Shown here: one piece after another, positions 1 to 5,799 of the stretch
Layout of the letters: each line of letters opens with the position of its first letter
Numbering within the stretch: the stretch's first letter is position 1
Source of the DNA: Zetaproteobacteria bacterium
GTDB taxonomy: Bacteria; Pseudomonadota; Zetaproteobacteria; Mariprofundales; Mariprofundaceae
DNA length: 10,832 nucleotides
Reading direction: 5' to 3'
NCBI GenBank assembly: GCA_021545625.1
Contig: JAJRVH010000217.1
Location: forward strand, 1-10,832
Notes under the pieces: generated by a model
What the model was told of the DNA's origin: nothing
Databases searched by the model: none
Seen by the model: the letters and a program-made list of their open reading frames with translations, nothing else
Program-made: the position numbers and the translations under genes

Positions 1-96
1 AACAACGGCGGCAACAACGGCGGCAACAACGGCGGTAACAACGGCGGCAACAACGGCGGCAACAACGGCGGCAACAACGGTGGCAATGCCGGTGGC
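1..96 (+). repeat. 12-bp in-frame tandem repeat (Asn-Asn-Gly-Gly coding)
   Basis: Seven near-perfect copies of AACAACGGCGGC run head to tail from position 1, followed by a degenerate eighth copy (AATGCCGGTGGC). The array may continue upstream of the window. Copies differ only by synonymous GGC/GGT changes. The unit length is a multiple of three, so a gain or loss of copies would lengthen or shorten the linker without breaking the frame. Confidence 0.95.
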
Positions 97-465
97 GGGC
101 TTGTCTGGCCGGATATCAGCGGCGTTGGCAACTGGGTGTCAAATCCGGACTTCCAGAAAGGCATTGCCGACAAAAACAAGAAAGTCAAACGATACAATCA
201 GTGTGGCGTGCTGCAATCGCTTGGATTTGCGCCGCTTTCCGGCAACAGCAACCTTGACGCGGCCGATGTCGCACTTGTCAGTTATGCCGTCAGCTATCTG
301 ACCCAGACCCCACCACCGCCCGAACTGACGAACCCCAAGGAACTGCAAAAAGCCTCGCAATCGTTCTCGGATGCGGTAGCGAAATGGAACAGCGGCAAAC
401 CGAAGGATGCGGGCAAGAAATTTGCCGACATGCTGTCGTCGCTGGCCAAGTCGGTCGGCTGCTGA
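1..465 (+). CDS. Unrecognised, probably exported protein with NNGG repeats (5' truncated)
   Basis: The frame is open from the first base and ends with TGA at 463-465, so the start lies outside the window. The visible 154 residues begin with seven Asn-Asn-Gly-Gly units plus a degenerate Asn-Ala-Gly-Gly. A roughly 120-residue non-repetitive domain follows. It contains a PDISGVGNW stretch, a lysine-rich patch, a tetraproline (TQTPPPPEL) linker and a lysine/alanine-rich helical tail ending in Cys. There are two cysteines, one in NQCGVL and one as the last residue, which could form a disulfide if the protein is exported. No CxxCH, lipobox or enzyme motif is visible, and I do not recognise the family. 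Gly/Asn linkers of this kind are common in secreted or surface proteins, so export is inferred only. It converges on the DUF2141 gene with 11 bp between the stop codons. Confidence 0.75.
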   Translation, partial: NNGGNNGGNNGGNNGGNNGGNNGGNNGGNAGGGLVWPDISGVGNWVSNPDFQKGIADKNKKVKRYNQCGVLQSLGFAPLSGNSNLDAADVALVSYAVSYLTQTPPPPELTNPKELQKASQSFSDAVAKWNSGKPKDAGKKFADMLSSLAKSVGC

Positions 466-476
466 TCACGCGTCAA

Positions 477-920
477 CTAGCCAGGCCGCAACAGACTGAT
501 CCGAAGATCCAGATCTTTCCGATCCAGCCGGAAGGCAGCCCTGTCGAACAACGGCCTGGCGAACGGCGTATAGTTATTGGAAAAAGCCACCGGTTCATCG
601 GGTCCCGGCAACGGGAACCAGTGCATATCCGGATGACCATTGCCATTCAGGTCATGAAACACCTCGATGGCATAGCTGGCCGGATAGGGAATTCCCCGAA
701 TATCGCATGTCAGCTCCCCCCTGCCCTTGACGGGCAGCATGAGCCTGCGGACAGCCCTCTCCTGATCCAGCCAGCCGCTGCGCCGGAACAGCAGGACGAT
801 CACCGGCCCCTTTCCGGAGCCGATGCCGTCGAGCGTAAGATGAATCGTCGAAAGCTCCTCTCCGGCAGCGGGAGAGGAGAACGATGCGAGCAACAGCCAT
901 AGCGCTGCTCCTCCGACCAA
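477..920 (-). CDS. DUF2141 family exported protein
   Basis: A small protein of 147 residues from the TTG at 918-920. It has a hydrophobic signal segment (about residues 5-19, ending SPAAG) and then a beta-rich domain. The family signature is clear: FHDLNGNGHPD at residues 88-98 and FSNN at 113-116 match the typical DUF2141 pattern of an FHD-N-NG-D loop followed by a GFSNN turn. The function of DUF2141 is unknown; it is generally periplasmic or surface-exposed. The start is uncertain. From TTG the signal peptide lacks a positive n-region. A CTG at 930-932, overlapping the stop of the upstream cytochrome gene, would add a Ser-Lys-Pro and has a GAGG about 8 nt upstream. A strong GGAGGA precedes an ATG at 898-900, but that ATG is in the wrong frame. 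It is the last gene of the marR-cytochrome cluster and is probably translationally coupled. Confidence 0.8.
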   Translation of the reverse strand: MVGGAALWLLLASFSSPAAGEELSTIHLTLDGIGSGKGPVIVLLFRRSGWLDQERAVRRLMLPVKGRGELTCDIRGIPYPASYAIEVFHDLNGNGHPDMHWFPLPGPDEPVAFSNNYTPFARPLFDRAAFRLDRKDLDLRISLLRPG

Positions 921-928
921 AGGCTTGC

Positions 929-1405
929 TCAGGGATTGCGCCTCATCACCGGCAGCTGATAGCTGGCATGACAGGCAATACAGTTGTTCATCGTTTCGGC
1001 GACCTTTAACTGGATCTCGCGCGCCGGTTTGCCGGCGGCGGCCATATCGGCAATATCATCGAATGCATAGTGAGTTCCGAATCCCAGCTTCTTGAATTCC
1101 AGTGGCAGCTTGGCGCGGAGCCTGAAGTCCATCGTCGAAATGGCTGCCTTGCCGACCTGACGGGCTGCAGTTTCGACCGTTTCCATATCCTCCTGCGCCA
1201 GCGCCTCGATAATGGTTTGCGCGGTTTCAAGCAGAATGCGCATTTCGCCGAGCACGGCCTGTCTTTCGGCCGGCTCGAGCAATACGGCCGTACGCCCGTC
1301 ATCGCCTTTGGCCGTGCTCCCCAGCACGACGAACTTGACACCGATGCCGATCAGAACGGCGCCCAGTATACCGATTGCAATCCAGTGGGGGGTTGTATGT
1401 TTCAT
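929..1405 (-). CDS. Membrane-anchored cytochrome c'/c-556-like protein
   Basis: 158 residues. An N-terminal hydrophobic segment (about residues 8-29) after a short charged start is either an uncleaved anchor or a signal peptide. It leads to a mostly helical periplasmic domain with one heme c site near the C-terminus, CIACH (Cys142, Cys145, His146). A single CxxCH at the end of a four-helix bundle is the arrangement of the cytochrome c' / c-556 family. In c-556 types a Met in the first helix is the sixth ligand, and Met55 (GEMRILLETA) is a candidate. High-spin c' proteins lack this ligand and bind NO or CO, so the spin state is open. GGAG lies 5 nt before the ATG. The gene begins 16 bp after marR and its stop overlaps the possible DUF2141 CTG start. 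Electron transfer or small-gas binding in the periplasm is inferred from the family. Confidence 0.82.
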   Translation of the reverse strand: MKHTTPHWIAIGILGAVLIGIGVKFVVLGSTAKGDDGRTAVLLEPAERQAVLGEMRILLETAQTIIEALAQEDMETVETAARQVGKAAISTMDFRLRAKLPLEFKKLGFGTHYAFDDIADMAAAGKPAREIQLKVAETMNNCIACHASYQLPVMRRNP

Positions 1406-1421
1406 ATGCTCTCCAAGATGT

Positions 1422-1880
1422 TTAACGCCTGCGACTGATCAATAACTCCGAGATATGGCGAAGCGTCCGGAGCGTCGCCTCCCTGTCGGCCTCCGGAACA
1501 TCGCTCAGCACCTCATGCTGAAAGTCGCGTACCAGCGGAATCATTGCATCCAGGGCCTTCTCGCCCCGGGGCGTCAGCATGATGCGGAAATAACGCCGGT
1601 CATCGGGGTCCGGCCGGCGTTCCACCAGCTGCTTTTTCACCAGCCCGTCAATACGGCGGGTGATCGTTGTCTTGTCGCGCAGCATCAGTGCCGCAATTTC
1701 GACCTGGGTCATCGCCCCCTGACTGCGCAGGCGGAACATGATGCCGAAATCCTGAGCCGACAAAGGCCAGCCGGCATCCGAAAAGCGTCTGGCGATCTCG
1801 TCGGTCATCAGAAAAGCCGCACGGTTAAGATGCATGCCGATGGCCTGATCAAGCTGAAAATCCGAACCTGAATCGTTCAT
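1422..1880 (-). CDS. MarR family transcriptional regulator
   Basis: 152 residues from the ATG at 1878-1880, chosen because an AGGAG lies 6 nt upstream. The longer open frame to 1970 has no such site and would run through the operator-like region. An N-terminal dimerisation helix (about 8-35) is followed by the MarR winged helix: helices around 40-67, the recognition helix near 69-83 (RDKTTITRRIDGLV), and the wing with the family DDRR signature at 93-96 followed by LTPRGEKAL. A C-terminal helix completes the dimer interface. MarR proteins usually repress themselves and neighbouring genes and are released by small phenolics, oxidants or other ligands. The gene heads a minus-strand cluster with the cytochrome and DUF2141 genes and diverges from a DUF481 gene, so these are its most likely targets. 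No conserved redox cysteine is visible, so the inducer cannot be guessed. Confidence 0.92.
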   Translation of the reverse strand: MNDSGSDFQLDQAIGMHLNRAAFLMTDEIARRFSDAGWPLSAQDFGIMFRLRSQGAMTQVEIAALMLRDKTTITRRIDGLVKKQLVERRPDPDDRRYFRIMLTPRGEKALDAMIPLVRDFQHEVLSDVPEADREATLRTLRHISELLISRRR

Positions 1881-1900
1881 AAGCCGCTCCTGAGGGAAGA

Positions 1901-1930
1901 AGGCTAGTCCAACTAGTTGCATGTTGCAAC
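1901..1930. promoter_or_regulatory. Overlapping palindromes, likely MarR operator/promoter
   Basis: Three inverted repeats overlap in the marR/DUF481 divergent intergenic region: CTAGT-CCA-ACTAG (1904-1916), the perfect 10-mer CAACTAGTTG (1910-1919), and GTTGCA-TGT-TGCAAC (1916-1930). MarR dimers bind 13-20 bp near-palindromes of this kind next to their own genes. On the minus strand TTGCAA (1924-1929) and a weak TAGCCT (1901-1906), 17 bp apart, could form the marR promoter, which the operator would occlude. Binding is inferred; the palindromes are read directly. Confidence 0.55.
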
Positions 1931-1968
1931 CAATGTGGTGCTCGCTTACGCCCCCTCCCCCGACTAAC

Positions 1969-2745
1969 ATGTCGGCAATGCATTATCGCGCCTTGTTATT
2001 GCTTCTGTCCCTGATCCCTTTCCCGATGCCGGGCAAGGCGATTATCAATGTCGATCAGGCCATCGTCGATCAGGGTGACGACAAGGCCAGTCACACCGCC
2101 CATGCATCGATCGATGGCGCCCAGGGCAATACCAACAAGAACTCCATCAAGGCCGACTGGCTGAGCCGCCTGCCACATGGTCCGCACGCCGAATTCTTCT
2201 ACGCCGAATACGCCTATGGAAAAAGCAGCGGGCACGTGGACACCAACCGCCTGTTTGCCCATCTCCGCCACCGGACGCATATCGACGAACGCTGGGCATG
2301 GGAAGTCTTCACGCAATACGGCCGGGATCCGTTCGCGCGCCTATCCCTGCGCGTGCTGGCCGGCGGCGGTTTGCGCTGGAGCATGATCGAGCGCCGGGAA
2401 AGCAGCGCCATCTATCTGGGCATCGGCGCATTCCACGAATGGGAACGCCTGAGCGTACAGGCCGGCACAAGCGACCGGCGCGAGAGCCAGCCCCGTCTGA
2501 GCAGCTATCTGGTCGCCGAACACCGTTTCAACGCTCAGGTCCACGCCAATGCCATCGCCTACTACCAGCCCGCCCTGCGCGATGCGGCCGATTACCGGCT
2601 GCTCGCGCAGGGGACGCTGAACATTCGTATGAACGACCACCTCGACTGGCAGCTGCAGCTGGACTACAGCTTCGATGCCCGCCCGCCACAGACGGTACGG
2701 CCGTCCGATCTTCGCTACAGCGCCGGACTGGCCTTCCATTTCTGA
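1969..2745 (+). CDS. DUF481-like outer membrane beta-barrel protein
   Basis: About 258 residues from ATG 1969, or 255 from ATG 1978. Neither start has a clear Shine-Dalgarno site, and the second gives a compact signal peptide (MHYRALLLLLSLIPFPMPGKA). After cleavage there is alternating hydrophobic/polar beta-strand sequence with many Tyr, Trp and Arg, and the protein ends in LAFHF with the C-terminal Phe typical of proteins inserted by the BAM complex. The central part (about residues 75-140: RLFAHLRHRTHIDERWAWEVFTQY, then the RVLAGGGLRWSM and YLGIGAFHEWE stretches) resembles the DUF481 / YdiY 'salt-induced outer membrane protein' family, whose role is poorly defined. It diverges from marR and shares its palindromic intergenic region, suggesting co-regulation. 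The family call is from pattern recognition; the outer-membrane barrel is the firmer part. Confidence 0.7.
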   Translation: MSAMHYRALLLLLSLIPFPMPGKAIINVDQAIVDQGDDKASHTAHASIDGAQGNTNKNSIKADWLSRLPHGPHAEFFYAEYAYGKSSGHVDTNRLFAHLRHRTHIDERWAWEVFTQYGRDPFARLSLRVLAGGGLRWSMIERRESSAIYLGIGAFHEWERLSVQAGTSDRRESQPRLSSYLVAEHRFNAQVHANAIAYYQPALRDAADYRLLAQGTLNIRMNDHLDWQLQLDYSFDARPPQTVRPSDLRYSAGLAFHF

Positions 2746-2846
2746 CAAAACAGCCCTGCTCTTCCCAGGGTTGAATCCCGGCCCGGCTTGCCGTGATGAT
2801 TCGCTGCAGCATGGACGACCGAGAAGGCTGACAAGGAGTGATGAAC

Positions 2847-4106
2847 ATGACCGCATACCGGACCGTTCCCGAAGCCCGGCAATGTATCCTTTCGCATGTG
2901 CAACGCATGCCGACGGAGGCGGTGCCGCTGCAAGAAAGTCTGGGTCGCGTGCTGACCGAGGATATCGCGGCCAACCGCAACCACCCTCCCTACGATGTAT
3001 CGGCCATGGATGGCTATGCCGTGCGTTTCGACGATATCAACCGCGCCACACATGACCGGCCGGCGCGGCTGACCGTCGTGGATGACATCCACGCCGGCCA
3101 AATGCCGACGGTCAGGGTACTTTCAGGGAAGGCCGCCCGCATCATGACCGGTGCCCCCGTTCCCGCCGGTGCCGATACCGTCGTACGGGTCGAAGATACC
3201 GAACAACAGCAGCATGACGTACTGATTCTGACCCCGCCGACCCGGGGCGCCAATATCCGGCCACTGGGCGAAAACCTGAGAAACGGCAAGACCACGCTGA
3301 CCCGCGGCACTGAAATCACGCCGGGGGTTCTGGCCGTGCTGGCCATGCTCAAGCAAAAACAGGTACAGGTATTCCGGCATCCCTCGGTCGCCATTCTTTC
3401 GACCGGCGACGAGATCGAAGGGATCGACGAGCCGGTCGATGAAAACAAGATCCCCGATGCCAATTCGCATGCCCTGTACGCGCAATGCAAGGCGCTCGGG
3501 ATCGAACCGACGCTGCTCGGTATCGCGCATGACAATCCGGTTGAACTGAAGGCCAGGCTTGCGCAGGGATTGCAAAATGACGTATTGCTGGCATCCGGCG
3601 GCGTCTCAGTCGGCCATCACGATTTCGTGCGCCCGACCCTCGATGCGCTCGGCATCACCATGCATTTCTGGCGAGTGGCGATGCGTCCCGGTCATCCGCT
3701 CGCCTTCGGCACATCGAAAAACGATACGGCTGTATTCGGACTGCCCGGCAATCCGGTATCGAGCATGGTCTGCTTTGAACAGTTCGTCGCGCCGGCGCTG
3801 CGCGCGATGAGCGGCCATACGCGCCTGTTCCGGCGCACGATCACGGCCCGGCTGACGCATGAGCTAAAGGATCGGGCCGGCCGCATGCATTTCGTTCGCG
3901 CAACCCTGACGCGTGGCCGGGATGGCTGGCTTGCCACCTCCACCGGCACGCAGGGCAGCGGCGTGCTGATGAGCATGGCCGAGGCCGAGGCCTTCATCAT
4001 CGTCCCTGCCGAGACGGAATACCTGAAGCAGGGAGAACAGGTCAGCGTACAGTTGCTGCATGAGACGGCATTTCAGCAGCAGGAGGAGCTATGGCGGCGA
4101 GGATAG
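2847..4106 (+). CDS. moeA: Molybdopterin molybdenumtransferase MoeA
   Basis: 419 residues from ATG 2847. I chose this start over ATG 2841 and GTG 2838 because AAGGAG lies 8 nt before it and only 2 nt before ATG 2841. MoeA inserts molybdate into adenylylated molybdopterin, releasing AMP, as the last step of basic Moco synthesis in the cytoplasm. Motifs in order: SAMDGYAV (Met54-Asp55), MTGAPVPAGADTVVRVED (near 100-116), NIRPLGENLRNG, STGDEI (185-190), ASGGVSVG (249-256), RPGHPLAFG (from 280) and GLPGNPVSS (298-306). A C-terminal domain IV follows. Length matches E. coli MoeA (about 411). The usual lysines of the KPGKP segment are Arg and His here. Its 3' end overlaps mog by 16 bp, so the two genes are co-transcribed. 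Confidence 0.97.
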   Translation: MTAYRTVPEARQCILSHVQRMPTEAVPLQESLGRVLTEDIAANRNHPPYDVSAMDGYAVRFDDINRATHDRPARLTVVDDIHAGQMPTVRVLSGKAARIMTGAPVPAGADTVVRVEDTEQQQHDVLILTPPTRGANIRPLGENLRNGKTTLTRGTEITPGVLAVLAMLKQKQVQVFRHPSVAILSTGDEIEGIDEPVDENKIPDANSHALYAQCKALGIEPTLLGIAHDNPVELKARLAQGLQNDVLLASGGVSVGHHDFVRPTLDALGITMHFWRVAMRPGHPLAFGTSKNDTAVFGLPGNPVSSMVCFEQFVAPALRAMSGHTRLFRRTITARLTHELKDRAGRMHFVRATLTRGRDGWLATSTGTQGSGVLMSMAEAEAFIIVPAETEYLKQGEQVSVQLLHETAFQQQEELWRRG

Positions 4107-4621
4107 GCTTCGTTACGGTTTCGGACCGCGCCAGTCGCGGCGAATACGAGGACCTGGGCGGACCGGCCATGCTTGCCTGGTTCGAACGCGTACTGAGCAG
4201 CCCCTGGCAGGCCGTGCGCCGCATCATTCCCGACGAACGGCGTGTCATCGAGGCCACATTGCAGGAGCTGGCCGATGATGAAGGATGCTGCCTAATCGTC
4301 ACGACCGGAGGTACCGGCCCTGCGAAGCGCGATGTCACCCCCGAGGCGACCGAAGCGGTATGCGAAAAGATGATGGCCGGCTTCGGCGAACTGATGCGGC
4401 AGGAATCTCTGAAATTCGTGCCCACCGCCATCCTCTCGCGACAGACCGCCGGCATTCGCGGATCATCGCTGATCATCAACCTGCCGGGCAAGCCGTCGGC
4501 CATCGACGACTGCCTGAGTGCGGTATTTCCGGCCGTACCCTATTGCATTGACCTGATCGGCGGCCCCCGTCTGGAAACCGATCCGGAGCAATGCCGGGCC
4601 TTCCGACCGAAAAAGACATAG
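4091..4621 (+). CDS. mog: Molybdopterin adenylyltransferase Mog
   Basis: 176 residues. Mog transfers AMP from ATP to molybdopterin, producing the substrate that MoeA then metallates. The sequence shows an N-terminal SDRASRGEYED segment, the MPT-binding TTGGTGPAKRDVTPEAT motif at 71-87 and NLPGKPSAI at 130-138. The KRDVTPEAT form and the SDRAS start distinguish Mog from MoaB, which lacks this exact arrangement. AGGAGG lies just before the ATG, inside the moeA 3' end, and the 16-bp overlap implies coupled translation. E. coli Mog is about 195 residues, so this one is slightly short at the C-terminus, with all motifs present. The mog-moeA pair corresponds to the two domains fused in eukaryotic gephyrin and Cnx1. 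The bidirectional hairpin at 4679-4704 may end the transcript. Confidence 0.95.
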   Translation: MAARIGFVTVSDRASRGEYEDLGGPAMLAWFERVLSSPWQAVRRIIPDERRVIEATLQELADDEGCCLIVTTGGTGPAKRDVTPEATEAVCEKMMAGFGELMRQESLKFVPTAILSRQTAGIRGSSLIINLPGKPSAIDDCLSAVFPAVPYCIDLIGGPRLETDPEQCRAFRPKKT

Positions 4622-4678
4622 CGGCCCGGTCTGCGGCGGCCGCTTATCCGCCTGTTCGAAAGCGCCTGGACAAAAGAA

Positions 4679-4704
4679 AAAGCCCGGTCATATGACCGGG
4701 CTTT
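4679..4704 (-). terminator. Rho-independent terminator of the tRNA-Ser unit, possibly bidirectional
   Basis: A perfect 26-nt palindrome with arms AAAGCCCGGTCA / TGACCGGGCTTT around a central TA. On the minus strand it lies 8 nt after the tRNA CCA end and continues into a T-rich tail (TTTTT, then C, then TTTT, reading 4683 down to 4674), a classic intrinsic terminator. On the plus strand it is followed only by TTT, so termination of mog transcripts is less certain. Confidence 0.88.
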
Positions 4705-4712
4705 CGCAAAGA

Positions 4713-4804
4713 TGGCGGAGAGGGCGGGATTCGAACCCGCGTGGGACTTTCGCCCCCAACCGATTTCGAGTCGGTGCCGTTATGACCACTTCGAGTACCT
4801 CTCC
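4713..4804 (-). tRNA. tRNA-Ser(CGA)
   Basis: A complete 92-nt class II tRNA with an encoded CCA end. The acceptor stem GGAGAGG/CCTCTCC, discriminator G and CCA are visible. The anticodon stem-loop is ACCGA-CTCGAAA-TCGGT, with anticodon CGA at 4766-4768 (complement), reading UCG serine codons. The long variable arm (about 4741-4758) and the GGTTCGAATCC T-arm are as expected for serine tRNA. It lies 27 bp downstream of the accA stop on the same strand and is followed at once by a terminator. Confidence 0.97.
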
Positions 4805-4830
4805 GTAACCGCCTTGCGGGAAGACTGCGC

Positions 4831-4860
4831 ATTATGCGTCAAAAGAACCCAGATTGCGAA
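4831..4860 (-). promoter_or_regulatory. Candidate tRNA-Ser promoter within the accA 3' end
   Basis: On the minus strand TTCGCA (4855-4860, 4/6 match to -35) and CATAAT (4831-4836, 5/6 match to -10) are 18 bp apart. Transcription would start about 20 nt before the tRNA. The -10 box overlaps the accA stop codon. A GC-rich stretch (GCGCAGTC) follows the -10, as in stringently controlled tRNA promoters. This is inferred from consensus only. Confidence 0.45.
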
Positions 4861-5788
4861 GACGTTTTTCTCGCTCTCTCAGCAATTCATCCAGCGGCTT
4901 GCCCAGCAATTCGTTCAGCGTCGTTTCCAGCACGTCGCCCATCAGCTCGGCGGCGGCCTCCGGATTACGATGCGCCCCCTCTCTGGGTTCGGGAATAATC
5001 GCATCGATCAGGCCAAGCTGCATCAGATCCTTGGCCGTCGGCTTGAGCGCTTCGGCCGCCTCATCGGCAAAGGCGCGGTCGCGCCACAGGATCGCGGCGC
5101 AGCCTTCCGGGGAAATTACCGAATAGGTTGAAAACTGTTGCATCAGCAGCCTGTCGCCAACTCCGATCGCCAGCGCACCGCCGGAACCGCCCTCGCCGAT
5201 CACGGTGCAAACAACCGGCACCTTCAGGCCGGCCAGAACCTGAAGATTCCTCGCGATCGCCTCGCTCTGCCCCCGCTCCTCGGCATCAATGCCCGGCCAC
5301 GCACCGGCGGTATCGATAAATGTCAGCACGGGAATCTCGAAACGCTCGGCCAGCCGGAACATACGCAGCGCCTTGCGATAACCCTCGGGCCTCGGCATGC
5401 CGAAATTGCGGCGGATCTTCTCCTTGGTATCGCGGCCTTTCTGGTGTCCGACCACCATCACCTCATGCCCGCGGAAATGGGCCAGGCCGCAAACGATGGC
5501 CCCGTCATCCGCCAGCGCCCGATCTCCGTGCAGCTCCTGAAATTCGTCGAACATCAATGGCACATAGTCGAGCGTGTAGGGACGGTCGGGATGACGGGAA
5601 AGCTGACATATCTGGGCTCTCGTCGCCTTGCCGTAGATCTGCTCAACCAGCTTGTCCCGCTTGATGCTCAGTCGCTCGACCTCTTCGGCGATATTCACGC
5701 CGGCACCCTTGCCCATATTCGAAAGATCCTCGATCTTGGACGTAAGCTCCGCGATCGGACGTTCAAATTCAAGATAACTGTATGCCAT
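4832..5788 (-). CDS. accA: Acetyl-CoA carboxylase carboxyltransferase subunit alpha
   Basis: 318 residues from ATG 5786-5788, chosen because MAYSYLEFERPIAELTSKI aligns with the start of E. coli AccA and GGAG lies 5 nt upstream. The open frame continues further upstream into dnaE, but that part is a shadow. AccA forms an alpha2beta2 carboxyltransferase with AccD that moves the carboxyl group from carboxybiotin-AccB to acetyl-CoA, making malonyl-CoA for fatty-acid synthesis. Visible family blocks are RPYTLDYV, GDRA-ADD-AIV, GHQKGRDTKEKIRRNFGMP-PEGYRKALR, EERGQSEAIARNL, VVCTVIGEGGSGGALAIGVGD, YSVISPEGCA-ILW and GAHRNPEA. The usual DTPGAYPG block reads DTAGAWPG (159-166). It follows dnaE by 11 bp, a conserved order in proteobacteria, and precedes tRNA-Ser. 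Confidence 0.97.
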   Translation of the reverse strand: MAYSYLEFERPIAELTSKIEDLSNMGKGAGVNIAEEVERLSIKRDKLVEQIYGKATRAQICQLSRHPDRPYTLDYVPLMFDEFQELHGDRALADDGAIVCGLAHFRGHEVMVVGHQKGRDTKEKIRRNFGMPRPEGYRKALRMFRLAERFEIPVLTFIDTAGAWPGIDAEERGQSEAIARNLQVLAGLKVPVVCTVIGEGGSGGALAIGVGDRLLMQQFSTYSVISPEGCAAILWRDRAFADEAAEALKPTAKDLMQLGLIDAIIPEPREGAHRNPEAAAELMGDVLETTLNELLGKPLDELLREREKRLRNLGSFDA

Positions 5789-5799
5789 AACCTCTCCGT

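Noticed and set aside
1..96. Direct repeats that could suggest a CRISPR array
   Set aside because: The repeats are contiguous, 12 bp and without spacers, and they encode a regular NNGG linker in an open frame.
2746..2846. Possible Moco riboswitch or other leader upstream of moeA
   Set aside because: Only 101 bp are available; I see just a weak CCCTG/CAGGG hairpin without a T run and nothing resembling the conserved Moco RNA structure.
4621..4643. GCGGCC/GGCCGC hairpin just after mog
   Set aside because: Only 6 bp, with no T run; the longer palindrome at 4679-4704 is the better terminator.
4679..4804. tRNA-Ser 3' end plus palindrome as a mobile-element attachment site
   Set aside because: No integrase, no second copy of the tRNA 3' end and no composition change are seen; the palindrome with its T-rich tail is explained as a terminator.
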